Made by a program: the position numbers and the translations under genes. Of a DNA stretch of 64,000 nucleotides, positions 16,618 through 26,600 are shown in pieces; the first letter of the stretch is position 1; every line of letters starts with the position of its first letter. Source of the stretch: Pseudolactococcus insecticola (GTDB taxonomy: Bacteria; Bacillota; Bacilli; Lactobacillales; Streptococcaceae); the NCBI RefSeq assembly GCF_011170065.1, contig NZ_BLLH01000002.1, positions 62,001 through 126,000 of the forward strand, given 5' to 3'. The notes beneath the pieces are model-generated. The model saw only the letters and a list, made by a program, of their open reading frames with translations. It was not told where the DNA came from and ran no database searches.

Positions 16618-18177
16618 CTAAACAACCTTGGTCGTCCATGCCTCACAGTCGACAACATCAGTCACAATATCCTGATAAAACTCTGGCTCATGGCTGACCA
16701 TTAAAATCGTGCCTTTATAAGCCTGTAACGCGCGTTTGAGCTCGTCTTTGGCATCTACGTCCAAGTGATTTGTCGGTTCATCCATGACAAGGATATTTGA
16801 TTCATGATTCATGATTTTTCCGAGCCTTAATTTTGACTGTTCACCACCAGATAACACATAGACCCTACTCTCAATCTGCTTTGTGCCAAGCCCGCAGCGT
16901 GCAAGTGCTGCACGCACTTCTGCTTGATTGAGCGTTGAAAACTCATCCCAATAGTCCTCTAAAACCGTTTTCTGACTGGGATTTTTATCTTCTTGCGCAA
17001 AATAACCGATAACCTGAAACTCACCCTGCTCAATCTCTCCTGATAAGGGCTGAATCTCACCTAGCAAAGATTTGAGCAGGGTCGACTTCCCAATCCCATT
17101 TGACCCTGTAAAGGCGATCTTCTGACCACGCTCAACCGTTAGATTGATGGGACGTGATAAGGGTTCATCTGCCTCATAGCCTAGTACCACCTCTTTTGCC
17201 TCAACTATGAGCTTACCTGATGTTCTAGCCAGTTTAAACTCAAAGCTCGGTTTTGCCTTTTCCTGAATAGTCTCAACAAAATCCATCTTATCAAGCTTTT
17301 TCTGACGTGCCTTGGCCTGACCTGACGTTGCGACATTTGCCTTTTTCTTAGCAATGAAATCCTTGAGCTTAGCTGCTTCAGCTTGTTGTGCACTCGCAAG
17401 CGATGCCAGCTGCTTCTTCTTTTCCTCAAATAAACGCTCAAAATTGTGATAATCACCGACATACCGGTCGATTTTTTGCATGCTGACATGGTAAACAATG
17501 TTGATGACATCGTTCATGAAATCCACATCGTGAGAAATCAACACAAAGGCATTTTCATAGTTCTGCAGATAGTTTTTCAGCCAGGCGATATGGTCCTCGT
17601 CCAGATAGTTCGTGGGCTCATCAAGCAACAAAATATCCGGTTTTTCAAGCAACAGTTTTCCTAGTAAGATCTTCGTGCGCTGCCCGCCTGACAAGGCTGC
17701 CACATCTTTTTCCAGCAAATCACCCAGACCAAGACCACGTGCAATCTCATCAACTTTAGCATCAATCAAGTAAAAGTCAGAATTATCCAGCAAATCTTGC
17801 AACTCTGCTGCTTTCTCAAGCGCTGCTGTCATCTCGTCATCAGACATCTCACCCATGCGGCCATAGATATCATTCATCTGCGTCTCAGCGTCCAGCAGAT
17901 ACTGAAAGGCTTCTGACAGCGCTTGACGTGTCGTTTTCCCCTTGCCAAGTGCTGCGTGCTGATCCATATAACCCACACGATGCTTGGTCGACCAGGTAAT
18001 TTTTCCCTCATCAGGCTGTAAATGCCCCGTGATGATATTCATGAAAGTTGATTTTCCTTCACCATTTGCCCCGACAAAGCCGATATGCTCGCCCTTAAGC
18101 AAACGAAAATTGACATCATCAAAAATTGCACGATCGCCAAAACCATGGCTCATATTTTGAACTGTTAATATACTCAT
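16618..18177 (-). CDS. ABC-F family ATPase (YkpA/YbiT-like ribosome-associated)
   Basis: Cytosolic tandem ABC ATPase without membrane domains, 519 residues, acting on ribosomes in translation. Two complete ABC cassettes are seen: Walker A GANGEGKST near 36 and GSNGIGKST in the second half; signatures LSGGQRTK and LSGGEQSK; Walker B LLLDEPTN in both. The charged linker (about 240-300) carries many Lys and Ala residues. Length and linker fit the YkpA/YbiT branch rather than the EttA or antibiotic-resistance branches; this subfamily call is tentative. The start has a GGAGAT ribosome site and a TATAAT box close upstream. Confidence 0.9.
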   Translation of the reverse strand: MSILTVQNMSHGFGDRAIFDDVNFRLLKGEHIGFVGANGEGKSTFMNIITGHLQPDEGKITWSTKHRVGYMDQHAALGKGKTTRQALSEAFQYLLDAETQMNDIYGRMGEMSDDEMTAALEKAAELQDLLDNSDFYLIDAKVDEIARGLGLGDLLEKDVAALSGGQRTKILLGKLLLEKPDILLLDEPTNYLDEDHIAWLKNYLQNYENAFVLISHDVDFMNDVINIVYHVSMQKIDRYVGDYHNFERLFEEKKKQLASLASAQQAEAAKLKDFIAKKKANVATSGQAKARQKKLDKMDFVETIQEKAKPSFEFKLARTSGKLIVEAKEVVLGYEADEPLSRPINLTVERGQKIAFTGSNGIGKSTLLKSLLGEIQPLSGEIEQGEFQVIGYFAQEDKNPSQKTVLEDYWDEFSTLNQAEVRAALARCGLGTKQIESRVYVLSGGEQSKLRLGKIMNHESNILVMDEPTNHLDVDAKDELKRALQAYKGTILMVSHEPEFYQDIVTDVVDCEAWTTKVV

Positions 18178-18287
18178 CTTATCTCCAATATTATATTGCT
18201 TTCTTTATTTTAACAGATTTTTGTTGGATATTGCAGATTATTTTAGGTTTTATTTTGGGTACTGTGGACAACAACTTCAGCAACTAG

Positions 18288-18320
18288 TAAAAAAGCGCAA
18301 AGCCAAATGGCTGCGCTTTT
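18288..18320 (-). terminator. Terminator of the quinone reductase gene
   Basis: Stem AAAAGCGCA...TGCGCTTTT with an inner GCCA/TGGC stem, then a run of T on the minus strand. The rest of 18180-18366 shows no gene. Confidence 0.8.
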
Positions 18321-18366
18321 CTATTGATTATAATATTGATAATTAGGCGATTAACCCTTACCAACG

Positions 18367-19404
18367 TCAAATCTCAGCATCAAAATCACCCATCAGCACA
18401 ACCTTGCCCACCATGGCATCCGCCTCAATGTCAGCGTGTGCTTGGCGCAGATTTTTAGCGTTGATGCCATCGTAGGTCTTAGTCAGCGTGCTCACAAGTT
18501 TACCAGCATCAAATAGATCCGCTAACACTTGCAGTGCCTCACCTTGCGTCTCAATCTGATAGTCATAGTTTGCCTTAGCAAACATAAACTCCCAGTCAAA
18601 GCTGACACTTTTATTTTTGATTGCGGTCATTGGTAACGACTCATCAGTCTCAACAATCGACGCAATATGCCCAAATGGCGCAATCAAGTCAGCCGCAGGT
18701 AGAAAATGTTTCTCAGTTGAATGTAAGATAACAATATCATCTACAAACTTGAACCCAAGCGCACGCACCGCTGCAACATAGTCTTCTCTATGGTTGACAA
18801 CAAAGTCAGCTCCCATTTTTTGACTTTGGGCAATGGTTTCAGGTCGTGATGCCGTTGCAATGACAGTCATACCAAGCCATTTGGCAAGCTGAATCGCAAT
18901 CGAGCCAACACCGCCTGCACCGTTGATAATCAAAATAGACTTACCTGTCTCAGCATTTTCACGCGGTGTGAGCCCCTTTTTTTCAAAGAGTAATTCATAG
19001 GCTGTAAGCGCCGTAAGCGGCATTGCTGCTGCTTGTGCATCACTCAACTTTTCTGGTGCAAGGCTTACAAGTCGCTCATCAACAAGCTGAAAAGCAGCAT
19101 TTGAGCCTTGACGTTTGAAGGCACCCGAATAATAGACACGATCGCCTACTTTGAATTTTCTGACCTCTTCACCAACCTCTGTCACCACGCCAACAGCATC
19201 CCAGCCGATGACTTGCGGTGTTTGACTGGCCTTTGCAGATACTCGGATTTTTACATCGACAGGATTTACCGATGTTGCCTTGACAGCCACCAAGATATCG
19301 TGTCCACTTGCGACAGGTTTTGCGATTGACACATCCTGTAATGCTGCAACATCTTCTAACGGCAGTCCTTTATAGTATCCAATTGCGTTCATTGTTTCTG
19401 ACAT
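18367..19404 (-). CDS. Zinc-type medium-chain dehydrogenase / NADPH:quinone reductase family protein
   Basis: Medium-chain dehydrogenase/reductase, 345 residues, of the quinone-reductase-like zinc alcohol dehydrogenase family. The N-terminal GroES-like domain contains VNPVDVKIR and GWDAVGVV. The Rossmann domain has the nucleotide motif INGAGGVGSIAIQLAKWLG near residues 160-178. Usual catalytic zinc ligands are not evident, which favours quinone or enone reduction over alcohol oxidation. It is divergent from an HxlR regulator, with an operator-like palindrome over its -35 box. This is the classic layout of a redox-controlled quinone reductase. Start ATG has a GAGGTG ribosome site. Confidence 0.88.
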   Translation of the reverse strand: MSETMNAIGYYKGLPLEDVAALQDVSIAKPVASGHDILVAVKATSVNPVDVKIRVSAKASQTPQVIGWDAVGVVTEVGEEVRKFKVGDRVYYSGAFKRQGSNAAFQLVDERLVSLAPEKLSDAQAAAMPLTALTAYELLFEKKGLTPRENAETGKSILIINGAGGVGSIAIQLAKWLGMTVIATASRPETIAQSQKMGADFVVNHREDYVAAVRALGFKFVDDIVILHSTEKHFLPAADLIAPFGHIASIVETDESLPMTAIKNKSVSFDWEFMFAKANYDYQIETQGEALQVLADLFDAGKLVSTLTKTYDGINAKNLRQAHADIEADAMVGKVVLMGDFDAEI

Positions 19405-19433
19405 CGTATCACCTCTTTTGTTATAATAAATTT

Positions 19434-19470
19434 ATGATACTAAAGATTTTGCCGTTATGCAAGAACGGTA
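19434..19470 (-). promoter_or_regulatory. Promoter and operator palindrome of the quinone reductase gene
   Basis: Minus-strand TTGCAT at 19462-19457, a 17-bp spacer and TATCAT at 19439-19434. The -35 is embedded in the inverted repeat CCGTT-N7-AACGG (19452-19468, extendable by imperfect flanks). It is the best candidate site for the divergent HxlR regulator acting as repressor. Confidence 0.65.
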
Positions 19471-19534
19471 ATTTTTGTAACTAGGCTAGGATTTTACGAC
19501 TAAAACACGAAAAAGAAAGGTATTAACTTAATTT

Positions 19535-19888
19535 ATGACTGAAAAATACGCCTACAACTGCGCACAAGGCTGCCCAGTTGAGTCAACTCTACAATTCATT
19601 TCTGGCAAGTGGAAAAGCGTGATTCTCTACCACCTCATCCATCAAGACTTCGTACATTACGGTGATTTGAAACGCTTGATTCCAGGTGTCACCTCACGTA
19701 TGCTCTCACTGCAGCTCTCTGATCTCGTCCGTGATGGCATCATCGACAAACACATCATCCAAAGCTATCCCGTAAAAAATATCGAGTACCACCTGACCCC
19801 ACTTGGTCAGTCATTAATTCCCGTCATCGAGGCACTTGCAAGCTGGGGTGAATCTTTTAATGCTCAGGCAAAAATTGCAAGTCGCTAG
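19535..19888 (+). CDS. HxlR-family transcriptional regulator (YodB/QorR-like)
   Basis: 117-residue winged-helix regulator of the HxlR family. The signature CPVESTLQFISGKWKSVILYHL covers residues 13-34 (cited in pieces: CPVESTLQ and GKWKSVILYHL), followed by the recognition helix PGVTSRMLSLQL. Two cysteines sit at positions 9 and 13, close to where thiol-sensing members carry their redox cysteine. A quinone- or electrophile-responsive repressor is therefore likely, controlling the divergent reductase. The AAAGG ribosome site is rather far (about 14 bp) from the ATG, but no better start exists. Confidence 0.9.
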   Translation: MTEKYAYNCAQGCPVESTLQFISGKWKSVILYHLIHQDFVHYGDLKRLIPGVTSRMLSLQLSDLVRDGIIDKHIIQSYPVKNIEYHLTPLGQSLIPVIEALASWGESFNAQAKIASR

Positions 19889-19964
19889 CCAGTCATTTAT
19901 GGTAAATCTATACACTTTTAACCAATGCGTCACATCTAGCAGATATTGACACTATTATGATAAT

Positions 19965-19992
19965 AAAAAACAACCACGGAATCCCGTGGTTG
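19965..19992 (-). terminator. Terminator of hup, probably bidirectional
   Basis: Ten-pair stem ACAACCACGG...CCGTGGTTGT with a GATT-type loop and a T run on the minus strand; a shorter T stretch also follows on the plus strand after the HxlR gene. Confidence 0.85.
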
Positions 19993-20012
19993 TCCTATTT
20001 TAAAACGCTGAA

Positions 20013-20288
20013 TTATTTAACAGCATCTTTCAAAGCTTTACCAGCTTTGAATGCAGGTACAGTTGTAGCTGCGATTTTGATTGCTTTACCAGTTTGTGGG
20101 TTACGACCTTCACGAGCTGCACGTTCGCGAGTTTCGAAAGTACCGAAACCGATAAGTTGTACTTTTTCACCTTTTGCAAGGAATTCAGAAACTGAAGCAA
20201 AGACAGCGTTCACTGCTTTTTCAGCATCTTTTTTAGTCAATTCTGCAGATTCTGCAACTTTTGAAATCAATTCTTGTTTGTTAGCCAT
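20013..20288 (-). CDS. hup: DNA-binding protein HU
   Basis: Nucleoid-associated histone-like protein, 91 residues, which binds DNA as a dimer without strong specificity. The HU signature [20 protein letters not shown] is present near residues 46-65, and the arm is rich in Arg. The ATG at 20288 (MANKQEL) is chosen over an upstream in-frame ATG because a GGAGGA ribosome site stands at the proper distance. It is monocistronic, with a strong promoter and strong terminator, as expected for an abundant protein. Confidence 0.97.
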   Translation of the reverse strand: MANKQELISKVAESAELTKKDAEKAVNAVFASVSEFLAKGEKVQLIGFGTFETRERAAREGRNPQTGKAIKIAATTVPAFKAGKALKDAVK

Positions 20289-20335
20289 TTTAAAAATGTC
20301 CTCCAATTAATTTTTTTTACCCTTAGGCAAAGACA

Positions 20336-20364
20336 ATTATAGCAAGTAAATACCCATAAAGCAA
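20336..20364 (-). promoter_or_regulatory. Promoter of hup
   Basis: TTGCTT at 20364-20359, 17 bp, and TATAAT at 20341-20336 on the minus strand, with a TGC extension in front of the -10. Confidence 0.75.
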
Positions 20365-20422
20365 GTAAAAATGCCGTTTTTAGCCATTTTTGGCTATTTT
20401 TTACATAAAAGCCACTAAATTT

Positions 20423-20995
20423 CTACTTTTGCATGAGATTAAAGACGAATTGTCCATTTTTCAGATCAATTTTATCGGCTTGAATAAAGGTATCTTTAGC
20501 AATTGCAAGCTTGGGAAGATCAATCAAGACTTCTTGTTTTTTAGGTGATATTGAGACAAAAGCGGGCAGGTCGTAAGCATTTTTGACATAGCTTAAGACG
20601 GTTTTTGTTGGCAAACTTAGCGAGCCAATTGAGATGCTTGTGACCTTTAACTCAACTGATCCGTCACTCATGGCATAAGGTTCAAAATAGAGGTACAGCG
20701 GGATTTTCGTCCCAAAAATCTTATATGACCCTTCAAGAACGGCTTTATCAGATAGGTAAAACTTATAGGTCATCTTATCATTTTGATAATCTGCTAGATA
20801 TTTGTTAATCAAGCTGTTGAGCTGCTCAGTGTTTGTTGAGACGTCTGCGACTTTGTTGACGCCTTTGATGACGCTGACCTTGCTCAAAACCGTTTGATCG
20901 CGGTGTTTGGTAATTTGAAACCCGACTACACAGACTACTGCGAGATTAAAGGCTAATATGAGTAGAAATAGATATTTCCAGTATTTATTTTTCAT
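20423..20995 (-). CDS. ypmS: YpmS family membrane-anchored protein (DUF2140)
   Basis: 190 residues with one N-terminal transmembrane segment (about residues 7-27) and an extracellular domain that matches DUF2140/YpmS proteins of Firmicutes. The molecular function is not known. The ATG at 20995 (MKNKYWKYL) is selected because AAGGAG precedes it by 7 bp; it overlaps the end of the SGNH hydrolase gene by 11 bp. In Firmicutes this gene regularly follows the ypmR lipase gene, as here. Confidence 0.85.
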   Translation of the reverse strand: MKNKYWKYLFLLILAFNLAVVCVVGFQITKHRDQTVLSKVSVIKGVNKVADVSTNTEQLNSLINKYLADYQNDKMTYKFYLSDKAVLEGSYKIFGTKIPLYLYFEPYAMSDGSVELKVTSISIGSLSLPTKTVLSYVKNAYDLPAFVSISPKKQEVLIDLPKLAIAKDTFIQADKIDLKNGQFVFNLMQK

Positions 20996-21890
20996 TTGTG
21001 TGCTCCTTGTAGGCGTCAAAAACCGCATCGCTTATGATTTGGTAGCCGATATTATTGGGATGAAAATGGTCTTCTTCAAACAAGGCATCGTTTGTGATGG
21101 TTGTGCTATCGCCGTCATTTGACGTGATGCCCTGACTACCGCTTATGCCTTGATACAAAAGGTCATTGACAGGGACAAAATACATCTTATCTTGCGCTTC
21201 AACGCTTGCTTTTGTTGCATCGTTCCAATTGTTAATCACGTCTTGCATTTGCGTAATATCAGGGAAGTTCAGATAAAAAGGATTATAGATGCCAATCACA
21301 TAGACTGGTACGTCAGGATTGACCGCACGGATCTTATCAAAAATCGCTGTAATCTCTTTTTGATAAGTCTTTGCGGGCTTGACAAATGACTTTTCTGACA
21401 GATTATCAAGATTGGTTCTGATGACTTTCATGACGTCATTACCACCGACTGTCAGCGTGATCAAATCTGCTTTTTTGATAGCTTTTTGGACTGTCTTCAA
21501 GCTATACTCGCCATCGAGCGTGTCGGTTTGCTTGGTCGCTTGCTTAGTCATACGTGCATAGATCTGCGTGCTCGTATTACCAGACACGCCGAAGTTCTGC
21601 GAGATGACATTGACATCGTACTTGTCGCCAATCGAGCGCGCGAGTAAAGGGACAAATCCACCCTGCACCGTTTGATCACCCACGCCTTCTGTCAAGGAAT
21701 CACCAATCGCCACATAGTTTAATTTTTTTTGTGTCAAGGCTGATTGCCAGTCTTTATTTGATAGCTCAGAACCCGCTGGGCGAAGTAAAAACTTGTTAAT
21801 CCCTAGAAAAATGGCAAAAATTGCCACCACGAAGATGGCAATTTCGATGAACCAGCGCCTTAGCTGACCTTTGTATTTATTTTGTTTCAT
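20985..21890 (-). CDS. ypmR: SGNH/GDSL hydrolase (YpmR-like), membrane-anchored
   Basis: 301-residue extracytoplasmic SGNH hydrolase. One membrane segment lies near residues 14-30. Block I AIGDSLTEGVGDQ (around 57-69) holds the nucleophilic serine, block III reads VGGNDVMK, and block V DHFHPNN holds the catalytic Asp/His. The substrate could be a lipid or an esterified cell-wall component; sequence alone does not decide. It is transcribed between degV and ypmS. Confidence 0.9.
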   Translation of the reverse strand: MKQNKYKGQLRRWFIEIAIFVVAIFAIFLGINKFLLRPAGSELSNKDWQSALTQKKLNYVAIGDSLTEGVGDQTVQGGFVPLLARSIGDKYDVNVISQNFGVSGNTSTQIYARMTKQATKQTDTLDGEYSLKTVQKAIKKADLITLTVGGNDVMKVIRTNLDNLSEKSFVKPAKTYQKEITAIFDKIRAVNPDVPVYVIGIYNPFYLNFPDITQMQDVINNWNDATKASVEAQDKMYFVPVNDLLYQGISGSQGITSNDGDSTTITNDALFEEDHFHPNNIGYQIISDAVFDAYKEHTNEK

Positions 21891-21918
21891 TTTTTGTTTT
21901 GCCTAACTCTCTAACTTT

Positions 21919-22749
21919 TTATTCAAACTCTATCATGACTGCCCAAGCACCAGGACCTGTGTGAGTGGCAACTGTTGAGTTCGTGTCCAAAACTGAGATT
22001 GTTTTTGTGACAAATTGCTGCAAATGATCTTTCATTTGATTGGCAAACTCGAGATTTTCAGCATGAGAGATGCCAATTTCTTTGATTTTGCGATTTTCTA
22101 TCTTTGATGAAAAATCTGTCAACCATTTTTGAAACGTCTTATTGCCGCGGCCTTTTAGTAATGGCTCTAGCTTGGTATCAACGAGCGCCATAACGACTTT
22201 GATGTTTAACAGACCGCTCAAAACACCTGTCACGCGATTGACACGCCCACCTTTTACCAAGTTATCCAGGTTTGAAATGCCGATGTAAAGCTCAGTATTT
22301 GCCTTACTTGCAGTCACACTCGCTACAATCTCGTCCTTACTTGCACCATTTTCAGCCATTTTTGCGGCTTCGATGACTTGGAATTTGAGTGCCTGGTCGA
22401 TGAAGTCGCTATCAATCACCGTCACATCAGCGTTTGAGAGCATGGCGCCTTGGCGTGCAGCTTCAACCGTTCCTGATAGTGCTTTGGTCAAATGGATACT
22501 GATGATCTGACTACCATCTTCGGCAAGTTTGTCGTAGACTTCAGCAAACACACCAACTGGTGGTTGTGAAGTTTTTGGTAGGTTCTTACTGACCTTCATC
22601 TTCGACATGAACTGCGCCGCAGATAAGTCAGTGTCCTGATACAAGACACCGTCAATCAAAATCGCAAGTGGCACAATCGTAATTCCGTATTTTTCAATCA
22701 GCTCAGGCTCAACCGTGATGGTCGAATCTGTCACTATTTTTATCGTCAT
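21919..22749 (-). CDS. DegV family fatty-acid-binding protein
   Basis: 276-residue DegV protein, the FakB-type partner that presents fatty acids to the kinase FakA. It shows the N-terminal KIVTDSTITVEPEL strand, the TSQPPVGVF segment, and the fatty-acid pocket motif LSGTVEAAR (SGT). The ATG at 22749 (MTIKIVTDS) is chosen because AAAGAG stands 7-8 bp before it, whereas the outer ATG has none. First gene of degV-ypmR-ypmS; there are 28 bp to ypmR. Confidence 0.9.
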   Translation of the reverse strand: MTIKIVTDSTITVEPELIEKYGITIVPLAILIDGVLYQDTDLSAAQFMSKMKVSKNLPKTSQPPVGVFAEVYDKLAEDGSQIISIHLTKALSGTVEAARQGAMLSNADVTVIDSDFIDQALKFQVIEAAKMAENGASKDEIVASVTASKANTELYIGISNLDNLVKGGRVNRVTGVLSGLLNIKVVMALVDTKLEPLLKGRGNKTFQKWLTDFSSKIENRKIKEIGISHAENLEFANQMKDHLQQFVTKTISVLDTNSTVATHTGPGAWAVMIEFE

Positions 22750-22959
22750 TATCAAACTCTTTTCCATATCGCTTGCAAAATAAATGTTAAATAGTCATCG
22801 CAAAGCGTAAAATTATGTTATACTTGAGATGAAGTAGTTTTGAAAACTAGATAGTGAACCATAACTACTCAACTTCCTTTTATTATATCAGATTTTGCTT
22901 GAAATTTCTTGTTTTTAGAGCAAGAAATACCACGCAAAACAACTAGAAACAGGTCTCAT

Positions 22960-23601
22960 GTGAAAAATTCTAAAGCATATCTCATCACAAACGAAGTCTT
23001 CAACGCTGTGACACACGGCATTGGCTTTGGCCTCGCAGTTTGGGGATTGGTCCTACTTTTATTCAAAGGCATCGCCAATCACTCAGCCATTCAGGTCACT
23101 AGTTACGCCATTTATGGTACAACTTTGATCCTACTCTTTCTTTTTTCAACACTTTTTCATAGCCTAATCTTCACGCGCGCAAACCAAGTTTTTCAAGTCT
23201 TTGACCATTCGTCAATCTACTTGCTAATCGCAGGTACCTACACGCCTTACTGCCTGATCACGCTAAACGGCTGGCTGGGCTGGACCTTGTTCAGCATCGT
23301 CTGGGTGTGTGCCATTATCGGCATCGTTATCAAGTCGATCTTTCTACCAAAATGGGATCATGTGCCGAAAATCTCGACCGTTCTTTACGTCATCATGGGC
23401 TGGCTCATCGTTTTTGCCATGAAACCACTTTGGGATGCGATTCCGCACATGGGCGTGCTGCTCTTGTTTCTAGGTGGTGTACTTTATACTTGCGGCGCTT
23501 TCTTTTATTCCCTCAAGTTTCCTTATGCGCATGTGGTCTGGCATTTATTTGTGATTGCTGCAGCCATCCTCATGTGGTTTTCAGTTTACAAATTCATCTA
23601 A
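22960..23601 (+). CDS. Hemolysin III / YqfA family membrane protein
   Basis: PAQR-type integral membrane protein with seven hydrophobic segments, 214 residues. Family signatures are NEVFNAVTHGIGFGLAVWG near the start, STLFHSL with the first metal-type histidine, and DHSSIYLLIAGTYTP; VVWHLFVI near the end carries the last histidine. The GTG at 22960 (VKNSKAYL) is taken as start because of an AGG ribosome site 7 bp upstream and because the longer frame adds a charged stretch not seen in the family. It converges on dnaE with an 8-bp overlap of the 3' ends. Confidence 0.88.
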   Translation: MKNSKAYLITNEVFNAVTHGIGFGLAVWGLVLLLFKGIANHSAIQVTSYAIYGTTLILLFLFSTLFHSLIFTRANQVFQVFDHSSIYLLIAGTYTPYCLITLNGWLGWTLFSIVWVCAIIGIVIKSIFLPKWDHVPKISTVLYVIMGWLIVFAMKPLWDAIPHMGVLLLFLGGVLYTCGAFFYSLKFPYAHVVWHLFVIAAAILMWFSVYKFI

Positions 23602-26600
23602 AAACTGCCTTGTCCACATAGCCTGCTAGGCGTTTTAACAATAACTCAGACTCCGCCACGTAGATGCCCGTCAGCTGCGTGGTTTTTGTTGCTTCATTGT
23701 ACAAGACGACCGCCTGATTACCAGGAAAATCCTTGAGAATTTGTGCGATTTTAGCATTTTTGGCTGTATCCAGTACAGCTAGCCAGAGTTTTCTATCCGT
23801 CTCTTCGACTTTGACGAGCTGATCTGCCACCATTTGCAGGCGCTCATTGCGCTCTGACACTTTGCCCGTCATGAGATAAAAGTCATTTTCAGCCAGATCT
23901 GGTAAAAAACGATGATAGGTCTCAGGAAACAAGGTTATATCCAGCTGATTGTGTGTGTCTGTCACCGTCAGAAAAGCCATATTAGCGCCATTTTTCGCCC
24001 GGTGCGTTTTGATATGGCCGAGTTCGACCAATATCGTTGCTCTTTGATTGACGGCTAGATTTGCGATCTCAGTAAAGTTGCCTTGGCGTTTTTTGGCGAT
24101 GGACATCAGGGGATGTTCCGTTACAGCGACACCCAGCAAGTCAAATTCCAACTGATATTTGAGCACTGGACTGTAATCCTCGGCATCTGTATAAGCAAAC
24201 GTTAGCGCAGGCGCCGTTTCTGAAAATAGATCCGTCTGAAAAACAGTTGTGAACTCCAGTAATTTTGCTAGATTATCAACTAATTTTCTGCGATTTTGAT
24301 CAAATTCATCAAAGGTACCTATTTCGATCAAAGGACGTATCAAGGCTGATTTTTGGTAATTTTCAGGTAGTTTTTGAATAAAATCCTGCAGGCTTGTAAA
24401 CGGTCTGTGCTCAATTACCCAAAATACAAAATCACGTGGCAGACCCTTGATAGCACGCATCCCAATGAAAATCTGACCGTCATTTAACTTATCAAAATAA
24501 GGCATGCGATTGACTGAGAGCTTTGCCAAACGAAAACCAGACTGCTGCGCATCATTGAGCAAAAGGACACGCTTGCTATCTCGCAACATGATCTCATAAA
24601 AAGCATCAGGATAATGCGCCTTAAAATAAGTCATCTGAACGGCTAAAGCGCCGTAACCAAAGGCATGTGAGCGGTTGAAACCGTAGTTTGCAAAGCGCTC
24701 AATCAGCTCATAAATCTCTATTGCCTTTTGCGCAGTATGCCCTTGCGCTAAACTACCTGACACAAATTCAGCTTTGAGCTGCTCAAACTCATCACCTTTC
24801 TTTTTGGAAATAGCGCGCCGCAACAAATCCGCACGCCCCAGAGAAAAGCCAGCAAATACCTGCGCCACTTGCATGATCTGCTCTTGATATATCATGATGC
24901 CATAAGTCGGTGCTAAAATAGCCGCAATCGACGGATCAGGGTAAGTCACCGTCTCCTCGCCATGACGGCGTCTGATAAACTCAGGAATAAAGGCTGATGG
25001 ACCCGGTCTAAAAATAGAAGTCGCAGCAACAACATCCGTAAAGGCAGTCGGCTGCAACTGTCTCAAAAAGTTCATCATCTGAGGATTTTCAAACTGAAAA
25101 ATGCCAAGCGTCCGACCCGCCCTGAAAATCGCAAGCGTCTCCGCATCATTTAAGTCAATCTGGCTAATGTCAATTTTTTTGTCATAGCGTTTTTCAACCA
25201 AATCACGCATGTCATTGATGAAAGTCAGATTTTTGATACTCAAAAAGTCAAATTTTATCAGGCCAATCGCCTCAACATCATGCGCCTCAAACTGCGTAAT
25301 TGGTAAAGTATCCCCTGGTGCAAGTGGCAGATAGTCCGTCAGATCATTTGCCGCAAGGACGACACCTGAGGCATGAACTGACTTCTGACGGGGCATGCCT
25401 TCTATTTTTTGTGCATAGGAAAACACTTGTTGCAAGCGTTTATCATTGATGATTGCAGCGCGAAATTTATTATTTTTCTCGTATTCTTGGGCGAGGTTAT
25501 CAGAACGCCCAATCGTGCCTGACACCTGTGAAATCTCGATTTCAGTCATGCCAAAGACTTTTGCCACATCTCGAAAACTCTGCTTCATGCCAAATGTTGA
25601 AAAGGTCATGATTTGCGCAACATGGCTGCTACCATACCGATTTTTGACGTAGGTCAAAATGTCAGCTCGTTTATTGTCAGGCATATCAATATCAATATCG
25701 GGTAGGCTTGCACGCTCGGGATTCAAAAAACGCTCGAAAAGCAGGTCATTTTCAACTGGATCAACGCCCGTAATCTCAAGCGCATAGGCGACAAGTGACC
25801 CCAAAGACGAGCCACGTCCCATGCCCGTGTAGATTTGCTCGCTTCTTGCATAACGCAAAACATCGCTCACAATCAAAAAATAGTCGTCAAATCCCATTTG
25901 GTGGATGACCGAAAGCTCATGGGCAAGACGTTTTTGATAGGCCTGACCCGTCAGATTTTTCGTCCTCAAAAACCGCTCAGCTATCTCCCTAAGCTCATCA
26001 ACTGCTGGTTTTTCTTTGTTAAACCTCGGTAAATCCAGCTGGGTATCAAAGGTATAGTTGATACCTGAAACCAGCTGATCCAGATTTTTCAGGCTTTGTG
26101 CATCAAAAACAGCTGTGACGTCAGATGCCGCACGCAAGATTTCGTGATGTGATACCATCAAGCTCTCGTCGTATTTAGTACCTTGTCTGATATGGCGCAA
26201 AATTGCCAAAGTTTCCGCATCGTAAGTGTTCAAATATCTGACCGCAAGAAACGGAATTGTAGGTCTGCTATTACTACTACTACTGATTTTCTGTCCCATT
26301 TCGCTCAAGCCGATATAGACATCATTTTTCGGTAATTTTTCCAAAATCGTGGGCATGGCCTGACTACTGTCGATAACGATAGCAACGTCCGTCAGATGAC
26401 TTGCAATATCAGAAAAAGTTGGGCTAGTAGTGCTGTCAGAGGCCGCACCAAAGTTTTTTCGGCTAGAAATCCGATATAGATTTTGCAGACCTAGCGTTGA
26501 CTTTGCGATAAAATGCAGCTTGACAAACAAATTGTCAACTAAAAAGGCTGACTCAAAAGCAACAATTGGCTGAATCCCTGCCACTTGACTTGCCGTGATA

